A DNA stretch of 64,000 nt. Origin: Notamacropus eugenii (lineage: Eukaryota > Chordata > Mammalia > Diprotodontia > Macropodidae). The notes beneath the pieces are model-generated. The model was not told the DNA's origin, searched no databases, and worked only from the letters and a program-made list of their open reading frames with translations. How positions within the stretch are numbered: position 1 is the first letter of the stretch; the number at the start of each line of letters is the position of its first letter. Both the position numbers and the translations under genes were made by a program. Positions 1 to 10,515 of this stretch are shown here, piece by piece. The stretch is taken from positions 182,987,522 through 183,051,521 of the forward strand of contig NC_092875.1 in NCBI RefSeq assembly GCF_028372415.1. The letters run 5' to 3'.

Positions 1-544
1 GATTATATAGCACAAAGAAGATATTCAAATAAATTTTGGCAGGTGGTGGGTTAAATGAACCCATCTTCTAGGGTTGAAGCCACCCATGTGAGTCGTTGAA
101 GATTCAGGGACAAATGAAATCTAGTGATGCCATGGGTTACGCTGTACACCTTTGAAGGGAAAAGAATGCATAGAGCAGAAAATGGATTTGAAAATTATAC
201 TTGTCTCAATAGCAGAGTGTTCTCTGTATATTTTAATTAGGTTTAAAAGCTTTTCTGGTGGGCTTATTGTAGTAAATTAGCAAGGAGAATACTTAATAAT
301 ATGTGTGTTTTCCTATTTACATGCAAGTATATTCGGAATGGGTTGCATATTATTAGTTAAATAATACATGAGAGCATAGGGTTGAAACAGTTCTAGAGAA
401 ATCATTTGGTCTCTCACTTACTTCCTCACACGACTATATCTAAACCATCCACACTAAAGGATCAATGCTATTCTAAAGAAAGAAATTCCAAGGCTTTTGT
501 TCACAGGAATGGCTTTCAAGGAGGGACCCAGATATATGGATTTG
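1..544. other. unassigned upstream flank
   Basis: AT-rich sequence with no open frame above background and no repeat family that I recognise. Probably old intergenic DNA. Confidence 0.5.
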
Positions 545-660
545 AAGTTTAGAGCAAGTCATTTCATTTTCTTGTGCATCTCTCATTTTCTCAATCAGTA
601 TAATGAGGGAATTGGAGTAAATGATGTATAAGATTCCTTTGACCTCTCTGGATCATGAAA
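545..660 (+). repeat. MIR-like CORE-SINE fragment
   Basis: The order 'caagtcatttca...cattttctcaatcagtataatgaggga...gattcctttgacctct' matches the CORE and 3' part of MIR-type SINEs read on the + strand. It is diverged and lacks the tRNA head. Confidence 0.6.
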
Positions 661-1174
661 ACATTTTTTTGGCATCTCATAACCCTTGCTTTTGGGGAAT
701 ATTATAATTAATTGAGATGAGATAGTTTTTCATGATGTAGCCTCTAAAATGGTATATTAAAAGGTTTCTACACATAAATAAAATGCAATAAATATATTTA
801 TGAAACATAGGTCTGTCTCCTTTCTAGAAAGATATGATGAGTTGCCAGAAAGCATTTATTACTTTGATACCTTCTTTCATGTGTTCAGATATTAAGATTT
901 AAATACCATTTCTTAATAACACTTATGAACACATTTTTACTTGTGAAGCAAGTAAAATCTTGCTGTTAAAAAAAGTACACAAGTACACCCTCTAAGCTAT
1001 GTGTTTTGAATGAGAATGAGCTATGATGAAATTTTCAAATAAACTGGTATTAAAAAAAATCCTTGACATAAATAAGAAATCCAATGAAATCTATTAGAAA
1101 GCCCTTCTGGGTTTTCTGAACTGTATATAATCCTGGATTGTTAATGTCTTCTACCCCAGATCAATTTGATTTAT
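661..1174. other. unassigned AT-rich stretch
   Basis: Nothing recognisable; short A runs only. Confidence 0.4.
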
Positions 1175-1275
1175 TTTGTATGTATGTATAAATGTACATA
1201 TATACACATATGTATGCATATGTGTATATATGTACCTATACACATATACATACTTGCATATATAAAATGTATTTA
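1175..1275. repeat. TATG/TACA-rich simple repeat
   Basis: Alternating purine-pyrimidine track made of TGTA, CATA and TATA units. The 72-codon open frame through it (1166-1384) is a low-complexity by-product. Confidence 0.75.
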
Positions 1276-1295
1276 CTTGTTTGTGAACCTTTGTA

Positions 1296-1440
1296 TCCTT
1301 TCCTCTTCCTACCTCAGCCCCTGTAGAATGCTAACTTGCCAGTTAGGACTATCTCATTTTGGGATCTGTATCCCCAGAGCCTAGAACACTATCTGGCACA
1401 TAGAGAAGCTTGATAAATGCTTGTTGATTGACTGATTCAA
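1296..1440 (+). repeat. L2-type LINE 3' end
   Basis: Carries the hallmark L2 end: 'tgtatccccagagcctagaacactatctggcacatag', then 'ttgataaatgcttgttgattgactgatt'. Only the non-coding 3' tail is present. Confidence 0.75.
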
Positions 1441-1454
1441 AGCTATAAAATCAT

Positions 1455-1560
1455 GGATCATATGGATATAGAGAAAGGTACTAACCTTGGAGATAGGAAG
1501 ACTGGGGTTCAGGTCCTCTCCCTGACAAATTCTAGTTATTGGAACCTAGGCAAATACCCA
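1455..1560 (+). repeat. MIR/CORE-SINE fragment
   Basis: 'cttggagataggaagactggggttcaggtcct' followed by a diverged 'gaacctaggcaaat' segment fits the tRNA-unrelated arm and CORE of a MIR-like SINE. It is truncated at its 3' side. Confidence 0.5.
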
Positions 1561-1844
1561 AGAAATGGATTTGACTATTGACTGCTCTAGGGAAGTCTTT
1601 AAGATTATAAATTACAGAGGAGGTATCCATTTGTGAGGATGAGAGGATGGGGATATGGGGGTGTTTCTCAAAAATTTCCAAACAGGAGTTCCCCATACTA
1701 AAGCAATCACAAATCAAGACCAAAACCAAAGTGGATACACTAAACAAAGACTTGTACAGCAATCAACCAAGTTAAGCTAGTTTTCTAGCTCCCTTTCCCC
1801 TTCCCACAAGATCTGAAGAAGACTATAGTAGGACAAAAAGAGGC
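1561..1844. other. unassigned
   Basis: No gene or repeat recognised. Confidence 0.4.
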
Positions 1845-2040
1845 AGTGTGTTATGGTAGAAAGAACCCTGCAATAGAAGTTGGAGTGACACAGTTTTGGG
1901 TCCTAGTTTTGTAACTAATTACCTGAGTGAACTCACACAAGTCATTGCACTTCTCTAGGCTTCAGGTTCCTCTTCTGTAAAATGAGGGAATTAGACTAAA
2001 TGACCTCTAAGATCCCTTGCAAACATTTCTGTTTGACCAC
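1845..2040 (+). repeat. MIR-like SINE, nearly complete
   Basis: Begins with 'tatggtagaaagaaccctg', runs through 'caagtcattgcacttctctaggcttcaggttcctcttctgtaaaatgaggga' and ends 'gacctctaagatcccttgcaa'. The sense order is intact. Confidence 0.8.
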
Positions 2041-2190
2041 ATGACATTTTAGAGATGGGAGGGAACTTAAAGGTCATCTGATCTGATTATCTTAATTGGA
2101 CAAATGAGGAAACTGGGTCCCAGAGTAACTTGCAGGGCTGAGACTTGAACTCTTCCAAATCGAGTCTTACGAAGTCTAGTTTCCTTGGGG
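2041..2190 (-). repeat. MIR-like SINE, antisense
   Basis: 'tgggagggaacttaaaggtcatctgatctga', 'gacaaatgaggaaactgggtcccagagtaac' and 'gacttgaactcttccaaatc' give the CORE in reverse orientation, tail to tail with the preceding SINE. Confidence 0.65.
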
Positions 2191-2850
2191 CTAGACCATC
2201 AACTGAAACCCTGTATAGAATCAATTCCAATCACTCTTTTTAGGGTGTAGCTGCTCTGTAAGTGGTTAAAATAATTATCAGTTCATTAAAAATATGATTG
2301 CTTAAATGGCTATTTTCTAACAAAGTCATTGCAACATTTTGTTGTATTGCTACAGCCTGGGTTTCTTCACTTCCCTATCACCTATTTTGACCATCAGAGT
2401 GAAAGGTGGAAGTAGGATAAACACACTAGAAATAGGAAGGAGGATGACTGGTATGTGAAAACATAATGTTCAACACATTTGACTATGGGCTAATGTCCAA
2501 TATCTCAAGAGATGTTTGATGTTCAATATTAAGTTTGACCAAAAAAGTTATATGAATACACAGAAATCCAAATTCTGCTATCTTGGTAAGTCACTCCATG
2601 TATTCTGTCCTCAGTTTCTTCATCTGTAATTCTAGTCACTTGATGATTTCTGAGGTACCTTCTCTCATTAACTTCCATGCACCTATGAAAAGCCACAACA
2701 GTAAATAAAATCTTGGTTTCCAAGGGCAGTGGTTAGAGCACGATGGCTACAAATCAAATTGAGAAAGGCCTATAAATGAAAATACTATATATCATTGCAT
2801 TCCCATCTGTTGGGCACTACGATAATTAATAACTGATTACTCTTTTGAGC
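2191..2850. other. mostly unassigned; short SINE scrap near 2590-2660
   Basis: A fragment 'ggtaagtcactccatg...cctcagtttcttcatctgtaa' (about 2585-2632) looks like a SINE CORE. The rest is unrecognised. Confidence 0.45.
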
Positions 2851-2888
2851 GTGTGTGTGCGCGTGTGTGTGCGTGTGTATGTGTGTGA
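2851..2888. repeat. (TG)n microsatellite with CG interruptions
   Basis: Runs of GTGT broken by GCGC and TA units. Confidence 0.9.
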
Positions 2889-3119
2889 CCCAACGGAGAA
2901 GACAATACATCAGGTACTAATCTCATTTGGGGAGGAAGAACCTAGAGGTATCTAAACGACAGCCCAGAGTATCTAAATGACAACAAACATCTGAACAGGA
3001 TGTAACAAACTAAGAAAAGAAGAGAGGCAGTTTCTGGATGATTTTAACAGAGGGAATGTCTGATCAGGCAGAAGAGGGAGGAAGGAGTAAGTTGATTCCT
3101 TTTCCTGGTATGTATGTTA

Positions 3120-3350
3120 GGGAAGACAGACAAGAAGCACAGGACCATAGAACTGGAGTTGAAAGTGACCTCTGCGTCAACTCAGTTGCATCCCTTCATT
3201 TTGACACAATTCTAGGCAGCGTCAGAGGTGGTGATTTGAATTCTGGTACTCCGTAGCCAGAGTGAGTACTCTTGCTCCCATGTCATGATCAAATGAGATC
3301 ATATTGTAAAGCTCTTAACACAATGCCTGGCACAGAGTAGGTAATTAATG
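3120..3350. repeat. SINE remnant and SINE/L2-type tail
   Basis: 3140-3285 reads as a diverged antisense MIR-like element ('accatagaactggagttgaaagtgacctc'). 3290-3350 has 'aaatgagatcatattgtaaagctctta' and 'tgcctggcacagagtaggtaatta', a sense SINE/L2 tail. Confidence 0.5.
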
Positions 3351-3474
3351 AATAACTGCTGTTCCTTCCCTCTCCTTCATGTTGCTTTGGTCAAGGTGTC
3401 AAAGAAGATGAATTTCCTTCAGGAGAAAATTAGGTTTCCGTGAATACTAGCAAGGAAGGAACACGACAGGAAGA

Positions 3475-3560
3475 GTTCTAGGATCCTAGATTTAGAATTG
3501 GAAGTGACTTTAGGTGTCATGTAGTCCAACCCCTTAATGTTACAGATGAGGAAACCAATT
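3475..3560 (-). repeat. MIR-like SINE fragment
   Basis: 'gatcctagatttagaattggaagtgac' then 'tccaaccccttaatgttacagatgaggaaacc' gives the start of the antisense SINE motif also seen near 5400, 26470, 30170 and 45090. Confidence 0.6.
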
Positions 3561-4849
3561 TTTTTTTGGAAGTCAAATTTTATTTAAGTTTTCTCAGCTA
3601 TGTGATCCTTGTCAATATGGAGGGAGTTAAAGCCTCATCAAAAATAAAGTCATAAAAGAATAACTTCTTTTTTAATTTTCTAAAAAATCAGATCATCTAG
3701 TTGACTGCTTTCTTTTACATTTTTCTATGAAATTTACTGTAAACAGTTGTTTCCCATCTTGTGATGAAGACACAGCATGGAATGTAAGCAGACTTCTTTG
3801 CAGAACTGGAGTGAGAAGTCAGAATTTCATCACGTGTGGTTGGTAGTTAAAGCTGTAGGAGCAGAGACCTCTTACTTCAAGAATAATGGGTAGTTATTTG
3901 TGAGTTAACTCTCAAATGGATTCCATACTCAGGAATCTTTGAAAAACTATACCAAATAATATTATTAATGCACATATGTAAAATGCTGGTCACTTATGTT
4001 GGACATTGCCCAAATCCATTCATTGTCACAGTGTCTAACCTAAAAGAATAAGAGGGAGAGATAGTAGTGAAGCATTTGAAATAGTTTTTTAAAAGGGGAC
4101 AAAAGATGGGTCATGTATTTGGTTAGTGATGCTACTAGGAAAAAAAATGTTAATTATGTAAAAAAAGTTATTTTGTACCTTTTTATTTGAGTTGTCTTAT
4201 GCAAAATATCTCTGTAGAGAAGTATGCATTATGGTGGGCAAGTAAATATTTTATGAAATTTTACTCCATTTGGTTATAGTTTGCTTTATTTGAGGGGGAT
4301 GTTGGGGTGGAGTCAGGGGGTCATGTACAGGATAATTGAAAACAATAGGAAAGCATTTCAGTTCCAAGTTTTCTGTTGAATTGTTGAGTTTTAATAATAG
4401 TTTGGAATTGTTAATGAATATTTAAAATAAATCTGACCAGTGTTTCCTTGTGTGCATAGTGTGTGGACCTAACTCCAGGTACTTTGAGCCAGAGTTCACT
4501 TTCTTATTGTTTAATCTTTTTATAAATGTCTAAGGAGATAGTTATGTGGTACACATGTACAACTGACATTCCATTCTATGTACAGTTATGAAAATGTAAT
4601 CCTGGAAACTAGCCTGACCTTCCTTGGTAATAAGTAATTCTAGCTTGAACTGAAAGTTATATAGGAGGAAATAAGTCATTACAAGGGATCATTGCCAGAA
4701 TGAGTTAGATTGGGTGCACGTTTGTCAAACTATTCTTTAAAGATATTTTATTCTCTGTTGCTATTGCTTAAGACTCTTTACTTCCCTTGTAAAGTGAACA
4801 AAAATCTTAGAAGACTGCATATTAATAAAAATCAGTTTAGTCTGAAAAA
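3561..4849. other. unassigned AT-rich flank
   Basis: No repeat family or convincing gene recognised; only short chance frames. Confidence 0.4.
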
Positions 4850-4965
4850 AATATTGCAGATGAGGAAACCAAAGCAAACTGATAAAGTAATTTTCCTAAG
4901 GTTCATCGAACTAGTAAATGACACCTGTTTGAATTGAACTCGGGTCCTCTGGCTACAAATCTTGT
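4850..4965 (-). repeat. SINE fragment, antisense
   Basis: 'gcagatgaggaaaccaaagcaaactgataaagtaattttccta' and 'gaattgaactcgggtcctctgg' mark the CORE in reverse orientation. Confidence 0.6.
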
Positions 4966-5309
4966 GATATGAAGCAAAATAAGGAGTCCAAAGAATGCAG
5001 TGTAAATGGAGGTCGGAAGAGGACAGGAGCCAGGAAGGGCTAGTTATGCTTTCTTTGAGGACAAGGGGAAGAGATAGAGTAGTAGGGGTGTGGCCAGAAG
5101 TTGTCGGGGAGAGGGTAAGAGATTCTGCCTCATTGTTGAGAGTCATAAATGGTCCAGGTTCCTGGCCAGGCAGAGATGACCAGGTGAGCCGTATCACGCT
5201 GATGTAAAGGCAACCAGGGAAGGATTATGCCTGCCAGGAGATCCTAGGGCTTGCAACCTACTAGGCAAGTAGGGCAACCAGTGCCAGGGCGGACCCCTAT
5301 GGGAGGAAT

Positions 5310-5347
5310 GGCCCCCCCAAGGATGTTGGCATATGGGGGGGGGGGCC
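5310..5347. repeat. G/C homopolymer hairpin
   Basis: A C7 run preceded by GG pairs with an 11-G run followed by CC across a spacer of about 17 bases. This gives a potential GC-only stem. Confidence 0.6.
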
Positions 5348-5394
5348 TCTCCATGCTAGTTCTGTCTTTGCTTCTATTATATCACCAAGTCAGC

Positions 5395-5520
5395 TGAGGA
5401 TCATAGGATTTAGAGGTGGAAACACCTTAGGGATCACATAACCCTTTCCATAACTGATGGGTCACAGGAGTCCCAGTTTGAATGGAGGTCCTCTGATACA
5501 AATCCACGACTTTTCCCTAC
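5395..5520 (-). repeat. MIR-like SINE, antisense
   Basis: 'ggatttagaggtggaaacaccttagggatcac' and 'gaatggaggtcctctgatacaaatccacgacttttcc' follow the common antisense SINE pattern. Confidence 0.55.
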
Positions 5521-6458
5521 ACTTCATATCCAAAGCAAAGGCAGATATTCAAGATCATCTTTCCGGGTTAAGAGAACGAGGTCTTGGATAAACGCTTCTG
5601 CTGCACCATTAGTATAAAAATATGACCCTTGCCAGGTAAGAAATCCTATGAGAACGTGCACTGACACCTCGGCCTCCCAGAAAGAACGTGGTGGAAAGAA
5701 TCCTCCACTGCTCAGGTAATCTGCATCTCCTCCTCCCCTCCCCCCTCCCCCCGCCCCGCACCTCCCGGCCCCAACTTCACAGGGAAATCTTCATTGAAAA
5801 CAGCTTTTTTAGGGTAATGGAACTGAAACCCTGACGCGCATTACACATTCCCAAGGGGTCCTGGACGGAAGAGGGCAGCTGCTTCTCCAAAACTAGAATT
5901 TGCTCACCCCAAAGTCTCAGTTCTAGCTCCCCACTCCTTTTCCACTCAGCGTCCATTTCCACTCCCCACCAGCAGCTTCCTCCTAAGTAGGAGGGATAAG
6001 TGTCAAAGGCTCTGCGTGTGTGTATGTGTGTGGCGCACAGGGGGCGGAGTTTCCTTTCAACACCCAATCAGGGCTGAGATCTGGCCGGTGGCGCTGGTGA
6101 CGTTATCCTCTGCCCCCTCCCCTACCCCGCCTACCTTCACACACACGCGCTGTGGCGCGCGCTTAAGAGAAAAGAGGCGAGCGGGTCGTGGGGGAGAGCA
6201 GAATGAGCATGCGCAACAGCCTCAGAAAGGCGGGGTCGGCGGCGCTAGGAATCCGTACGCGCGGGCGCGCAGGTGCGCGCACGGGGGGGGGGGTGTCGCC
6301 GGCCCTGGGTGGAGGGGGCGGTTCCTCGAGTGTCAAGGGCCGGCGGGCGGGCAGGCGGGTGGCAGGTGCCGCCGCCGCCGCCGCGGCCGCAGCGTCCACC
6401 TCCTTGTCCTACTCCTTTTCCTCCTCCTCCTCCTCCGCCTCTTCTAGCTCCAACGGCG

Positions 6459-6575
6459 ATGAGCGGGATCCTGGCGACCACAGCACCTGCTTGCTGCCTG
6501 TCACCCGGAGCTTCCCCGTCCGAGTCCGGCCTCCTCTCCATCCCGCTGGGCCCCGCGGCGCGGCGCTGCCCCTGA
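6459..6575 (+). CDS. candidate upstream ORF in the TMEM170B 5'UTR (38 codons plus stop)
   Basis: ATG at 6459 has a purine (G) at -3 and G at +4, a fair start context, and stops at 6575, 334 bases before the main start. It is out of frame with TMEM170B. If the transcript starts upstream of it, it could lower translation of the main frame. The peptide resembles nothing I know. It may be only a by-product of GC-rich sequence. Confidence 0.3.
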   Translation: MSGILATTAPACCLSPGASPSESGLLSIPLGPAARRCP

Positions 6576-6722
6576 AGAGGAGCGGCGGCCTCCCGGTCCT
6601 CCAGGGCCTGCGTTCGGGGGCCCCTTCCCTCCCCCGGCCCGCCCGCCGGCCTCAATGTCTCCCCGGCGGGGAGGGGGCTGCCTTGGAGACGCGCTGAGCA
6701 GCCCCTCCCGGCGGCCCCTCCG

Positions 6723-6746
6723 CAGCAGCAGCAGCAGCAGCAGCAG
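6723..6746 (+). repeat. (CAG)8 in the exon 1 leader
   Basis: Eight uninterrupted CAG units upstream of the accepted start. In the frame of the main ORF they read as eight serines (AGC) inside the possible N-terminal extension that opens at 6655. Confidence 0.9.
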
Positions 6747-6909
6747 CCCCGGCAGCAGCGGCAGCGGCCCCCGCGGCGCCCCGCCCCCGCCCCCGCCCCC
6801 GGCGGCGGTGGCGGCCTGGAGGAGCCGACCCCCGGCCGCCGACCCCCGAGCCTCGCAGCCCCCGCCGCCCCTGAGCCGCGGAGAGAGCGGCGGGCGCCCC
6901 CCGGGGAAG

Positions 6910-7006
6910 ATGAAGGCGGAGGGGGCAGATAACTCCATGATCAACCTGTCGGTGCAGCAGGTCCTGAGCCTCTGGGCCCACGGGACAGTACTGAGGAACC
7001 TAACGG
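6910..7006 (+). CDS. TMEM170B: TMEM170B coding exon 1 (residues 1-32 plus one base)
   Basis: Encodes the N-terminal tail of transmembrane protein 170B, a small three-pass membrane protein of the TMEM170 family. The exon starts MKAEG, contains the family stretch SVQQVLSLWAHG, and ends at NLT plus the first base of a Glu codon before the donor GTAAAG at 7007. Two N-glycosylation sequons are visible: Asn12-Leu-Ser and Asn30-Leu-Thr. I chose this ATG because it has A at -3 and gives the 132 residues that I recall for the human protein. An in-frame ATG at 6655 would add 85 Pro/Ser/Arg-rich residues but has T at -3. The relative TMEM170A acts in ER and nuclear-envelope shape. Human TMEM170B has been reported to restrain Wnt/beta-catenin signalling. 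Both statements are from memory. Confidence 0.93.
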
Positions 7007-7174
7007 GTAAAGTCAGCGTCCCTTCCCGGGGGAGCCCGGCCGGGCCGGTCCGGAGGGTGGGGACCGAGCAGTCCTGGCCAGCCTCTCCCTCCCCCCGCCC
7101 CTTTCCCTTAGAACGAGGGGTCTTCACCCTGGATGGCCTTTTGAAAATTTAGAGACATTTTTTTTCATCATTGC
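7007..7174. other. start of TMEM170B intron 1
   Basis: Donor GTAAAG at 7007. The end of the CpG island and a C-rich stretch follow, then AT-rich intron sequence. Intron 1 runs to the acceptor at 33760-33761. Confidence 0.85.
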
Positions 7175-7295
7175 ATTCCTTTGTGTTTTATTTTGTGCAT
7201 GTAAAAACATTCAGAGAGAGGTCTGTAGGCTTCAACAGACTGTCCTAGTGGTCCATGAAACAAAAAAGATGGCTAAGAACTTCTTAGGTCTGTAG
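7175..7295 (+). repeat. hAT-like non-autonomous element, 3' end
   Basis: 'ttttgtgcatgtaaaaacattcagagag...gtctgtaggcttcaacagactg...gtccatgaaacaaaaaagatggctaagaactt' matches the copy at 29935-30052. The end resembles a hAT terminus of the type GGTTAAGAACCCCTG. Confidence 0.5.
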
Positions 7296-7379
7296 AAAGC
7301 AGTACCTCACCCCCCACCCCTTCCCTGAGCTCTAGCTTTTTTCCCTCTCCCGAGCTGGGGGGCAGGTTTCCCATCTTGG

Positions 7380-7625
7380 AGAATAGGAACAATAATAATA
7401 ACGATAGTCACATTAATATAGCGCTCCGAGGTTTGCAGAGCGCTTTATTTTTATCATCTTATCTGCACCTCCTGCAGTCCTGCCCAGTGCGTGCTGTCAT
7501 TATTCTCCTTTTAGGAATGAGTAAGCTGGTAAACAGACGTTAAATGAGGGTCACAAAACTAGTAATTAACTATCTAAGGAAGGATTTGAACTCGGGGCCT
7601 TCAGAGTCTAGCACTGTCTCCATTT
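7380..7625 (-). repeat. tRNA/MIR-type CORE-SINE, antisense
   Basis: Has 'aatatagcgctccgaggtttgcagagcgcttta', then 'ttaggaatgagtaagctggtaaacagacgttaaatgagggtcac', then 'gatttgaactcggggccttcagagtctagcactgtc'. This is the complete antisense order of the marsupial SINE, without the last tRNA part. Confidence 0.75.
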
Positions 7626-9429
7626 TGAGTGAAATGTATTACTGGTCTTCATAGCGGAGAATCTTAATTATCTACCCAGTACCATTTACTCAGCCCCAGT
7701 TCATTTCCTTAAATTGTGTAAAGAGAAGTTTGTAGTCCAGCTCTTTGGGGTGTCTTAAGGGTTGTTTAGTCTCTGTAGTACTCTTAATAGTTTTAGTTAT
7801 ATGTGGAAATTATTAGTAGTGACCCAAGCTCAAAATAAGCAGCTTTTTCTTTCCAGACATCTCTTCTAAGTGTTTAGACTTAGAAAAAGTCATGGGAGGG
7901 GAGGGGAGGGAGGGGGGAGATGTAGAGTAAGAAATTAGATATTTTTCAAATCTTCTCAAGAAATATAATGAACTTAAATGATCATAGCAATTTGTCAGGT
8001 TGCTTCAACAATTTACCTTGCTCATGATGGAGATGACTGTTTAATTAGACTACAGTGGAAACAGGGCTGAGCCCAGGGGCTAATGAAATGCACATAATCT
8101 AGAAATGGAACATACTCTAGAAATGGAACATACTTAACTGTATGTGATTGTGGTACATAATTTTCTTTAGTATCGTATTTTAAGTTCACATCCAGAACAA
8201 TGAAGTTTGAACCCATCTTATTTTAAAGTACAATAACTTAAACTAGTTACTTTTGCATTTCAATCTGGAAGTCGTGGTGGAAGATCTTGCCCTCTCCTCC
8301 CTTTGAAGTGTAGTATTACCACATCATTTTTGCTTTCTGCATCCACAGTTTTTAGAAATTAGTTTGATAACAAAATAATGAAAATAAAGATATAATATAC
8401 ATATATGGGTAGCTTAGTTTTGTCTTGTGAAGCATTTAATATGGAAGTCATGTTGCTTTTTGTTAATGTGCACATCTTTAAAAGTATATTTTTTCATTAT
8501 AAAAGGAAGACATAACCATAGCTATGTATTTAGCGCTGTAAGTGACCTTAGAGCTAAAATGATTTTAAGTATAAGAAGTTCAGTTGCTCTTTATGGCTAC
8601 TCAGTATCAGTAATTCAAAGAATACACTTGAAAATTTAGGATTTAATTCTTGACAGTATCTTAGGCACTTTCTATTTTTGTAGAACAGTAGTATTTCAGA
8701 ATGTTTGTGTGAAAAGGTAGTACAGAGGGTGTTTTACTGATTCTTGAACACAGAACAAATTAATAATTTAATATTTGATATTATATGGAATGAAATTCCA
8801 GAGAGTAGATAGAGGAATTTGAATTGAGTTATAGATAAGCATGGCTTAAAGGAAGTTAGCTGTCTTCAATTCAAAGTGAACAAATTGTTTTGGATTTTAG
8901 GTTACAGATTTGGCTTTATAGTTTCACTTGGAATCTATGATGTTAAGGATTGTCTTTGGGCAAATTGGCATTAAGATAATCGCTGGTTTTTATATTCTTA
9001 AGCTATATTCAAATAAAAGCTGCATGCTGTTTTATGATTTAACTTTTAGAAAGAGCCACAGCCTAAGGAAAACCATATGAACCAAACCATTATAGATTCT
9101 TTTGTTTCTCCGTGGTTTGATATGAATGCCAAATGGAGTGTCTTCATCCACAGTTCAGCTGTGGGTGACTTCATTTTTCTGGAAATTAACTGAGGAACTA
9201 AAAGGAAAAGAAAAAATAGGCCTCTGAACAACCAAAGCATATGATCAGTCTTTTTTTCAGTGGCCTTTAACTCAGAACCTGTCTAATCTTTCTTTATGCA
9301 CAATTTTAACAAACTTTATCATGTAGTTTTCATTAGCATATGAGATGGCCCAGGAGAAGGAATGTTTTAGGCCAACACGCCACCAGCAGTATGAGGTGAC
9401 ATGTTATTTCTTGGTAGGGGACACTTAGA
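7626..9429. other. unassigned intron 1 sequence
   Basis: No repeat family recognised. It holds a G-rich track (7894-7917) and an 18-bp tandem duplication (8099-8134). Part may be unique ancestral intron. Confidence 0.4.
7894..7917 (+). promoter_or_regulatory. potential G-quadruplex track
   Basis: Five G runs of 3 to 6 separated by single A residues, on the transcribed-sense strand 0.9 kb into intron 1. The sequence fits a G4; its function is unknown. Confidence 0.5.
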
Positions 9430-9575
9430 TTATAGATTTAGAACTGGATAAGTCCCCTCTTATTTTACACAAAGGAGCTGAAGTCCAAGGCTACATAAAG
9501 AAAGGCACAAAGATATGATTCCAGTCAAGATCTTATTATTCCAAATTCAGTATTTTCCCCACAGTGCTTTGCTGC
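9430..9575 (-). repeat. SINE remnant, antisense
   Basis: 'agatttagaactggataagtccc', 'caaaggagctgaagtccaaggc' and 'atgattccagtcaagatcttatta' keep the antisense MIR order, strongly decayed. Confidence 0.5.
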
Positions 9576-9984
9576 TTCATGATTGCAAAAGGCAGAGGTT
9601 AGGGACGTTAACTTGGACACATGGACTTGTAGATTTCAATAGGTTCTGAAAGTATTATTATGCAGTACAATAGTATTTGAAATGACCCTGAGTCATCAAG
9701 GAAAGGCAAAATTAGATTTAATATATTTTGTTTAAGAAGGCAAAGTAGTATATGAGACATTTTTAGAAAGATTTTCATCCTCAAAAGTTAGAAAACAAGC
9801 TAACTGAAATTGCTTATTCTGTAAGGATTTGTATTGGGATTGAGAGGAAGAATTTACTAAGAGCATATATTTATTATATACATTCATGACCATGAGTCGT
9901 TTGCATATCTGAAGTGGTTTAAAATATATTTAGAAAACAGTAAATTATTTATTGCTTTGTCTTAGCACATTTAAAACATTATGA
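9576..9984. other. unassigned intron sequence
   Basis: Nothing recognised. Confidence 0.4.
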
Positions 9985-10170
9985 ATTCACATTTATGGAG
10001 CACTTTCCTTACAACAGTGCTGGTAAGGAGGAAGGCAAGTATTATAACTTTTTTATACAAGAGGAAGCTGAGGGTCAAAGAAGTAAAATGCTTTGAACAA
10101 GACAACACAGATAATGATGTTGGACCCTAGATTCAAACTTGGTTCTAGTACATATTCCACTCTATCAGTG
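9985..10170 (-). repeat. SINE, antisense
   Basis: 'atttatggagcactttccttacaacagtgctgg', 'caagaggaagctgagggtcaaagaagt' and 'ccctagattcaaacttggttctagtacatattccactctatca' follow the antisense CORE-SINE. Confidence 0.6.
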
Positions 10171-10429
10171 GTTTCCCAGTTGTGAGTTTGTATATTCTGG
10201 TGAAGCTAGGGAATCCATTCTCTGCAATATCTTTTTTTTTCCTCAGTCATTGGCTATGTATTGGCATAATTACTATTATGCAAAACTGCAAAATTAGATG
10301 ATTGAAGAGACTGAAAACCACTGGATTCTACCATATTGAGTATAGTTCATGTATCAGATACAAACACAATGACACTGAACTTGTACAATATGGAAACTAC
10401 TGTATTAAGAAATACTAACATAAATATTT

Positions 10430-10515
10430 ACATAAGCACAGGATGAATGATGAAAAAGTATTAAGTACTTACTGTGTGCTAAGCATTGGAAATGCAAATA
10501 GAAAAGCAAGAATAA
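10430..10515 (-). repeat. L2 3' end, antisense
   Basis: 'aagtattaagtacttactgtgtgctaagcattgg' is the reverse complement of the L2 terminal motif. Confidence 0.6.

Larger units (their letters stand above)
5640..7130 (+). promoter_or_regulatory. TMEM170B: TMEM170B CpG-island promoter and 5'UTR
   Basis: The only CpG-dense, GC-rich block in an otherwise CpG-poor window, and it ends just inside intron 1. Sites visible by eye: a C-rich track 5725-5760, a GC box 6041-6049, a CCAAT box 6064-6068, a CRE-like TGACGTTA at 6098-6105, an NRF1-type GCATGCGCA at 6207-6215, and GCC repeats near 6367-6384. There is no clear TATA box, so dispersed initiation is likely. The transcription start cannot be fixed from sequence; between about 6100 and 6450 is an inference. 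Factor binding is inferred from motifs only. Confidence 0.8.

Noticed and set aside
6016-6697. Long open frames on the + strand (143 and 169 codons) in the CpG island
   Set aside because: They overlap each other in different frames, have compositions set by GC-rich DNA, and match no family. Stop-poor sequence explains them.
6163-7127. Minus-strand frames of 78-208 codons across exon 1
   Set aside because: Ala/Gly/Arg/Pro-rich by-products of the CpG island, antisense to TMEM170B. No domain.
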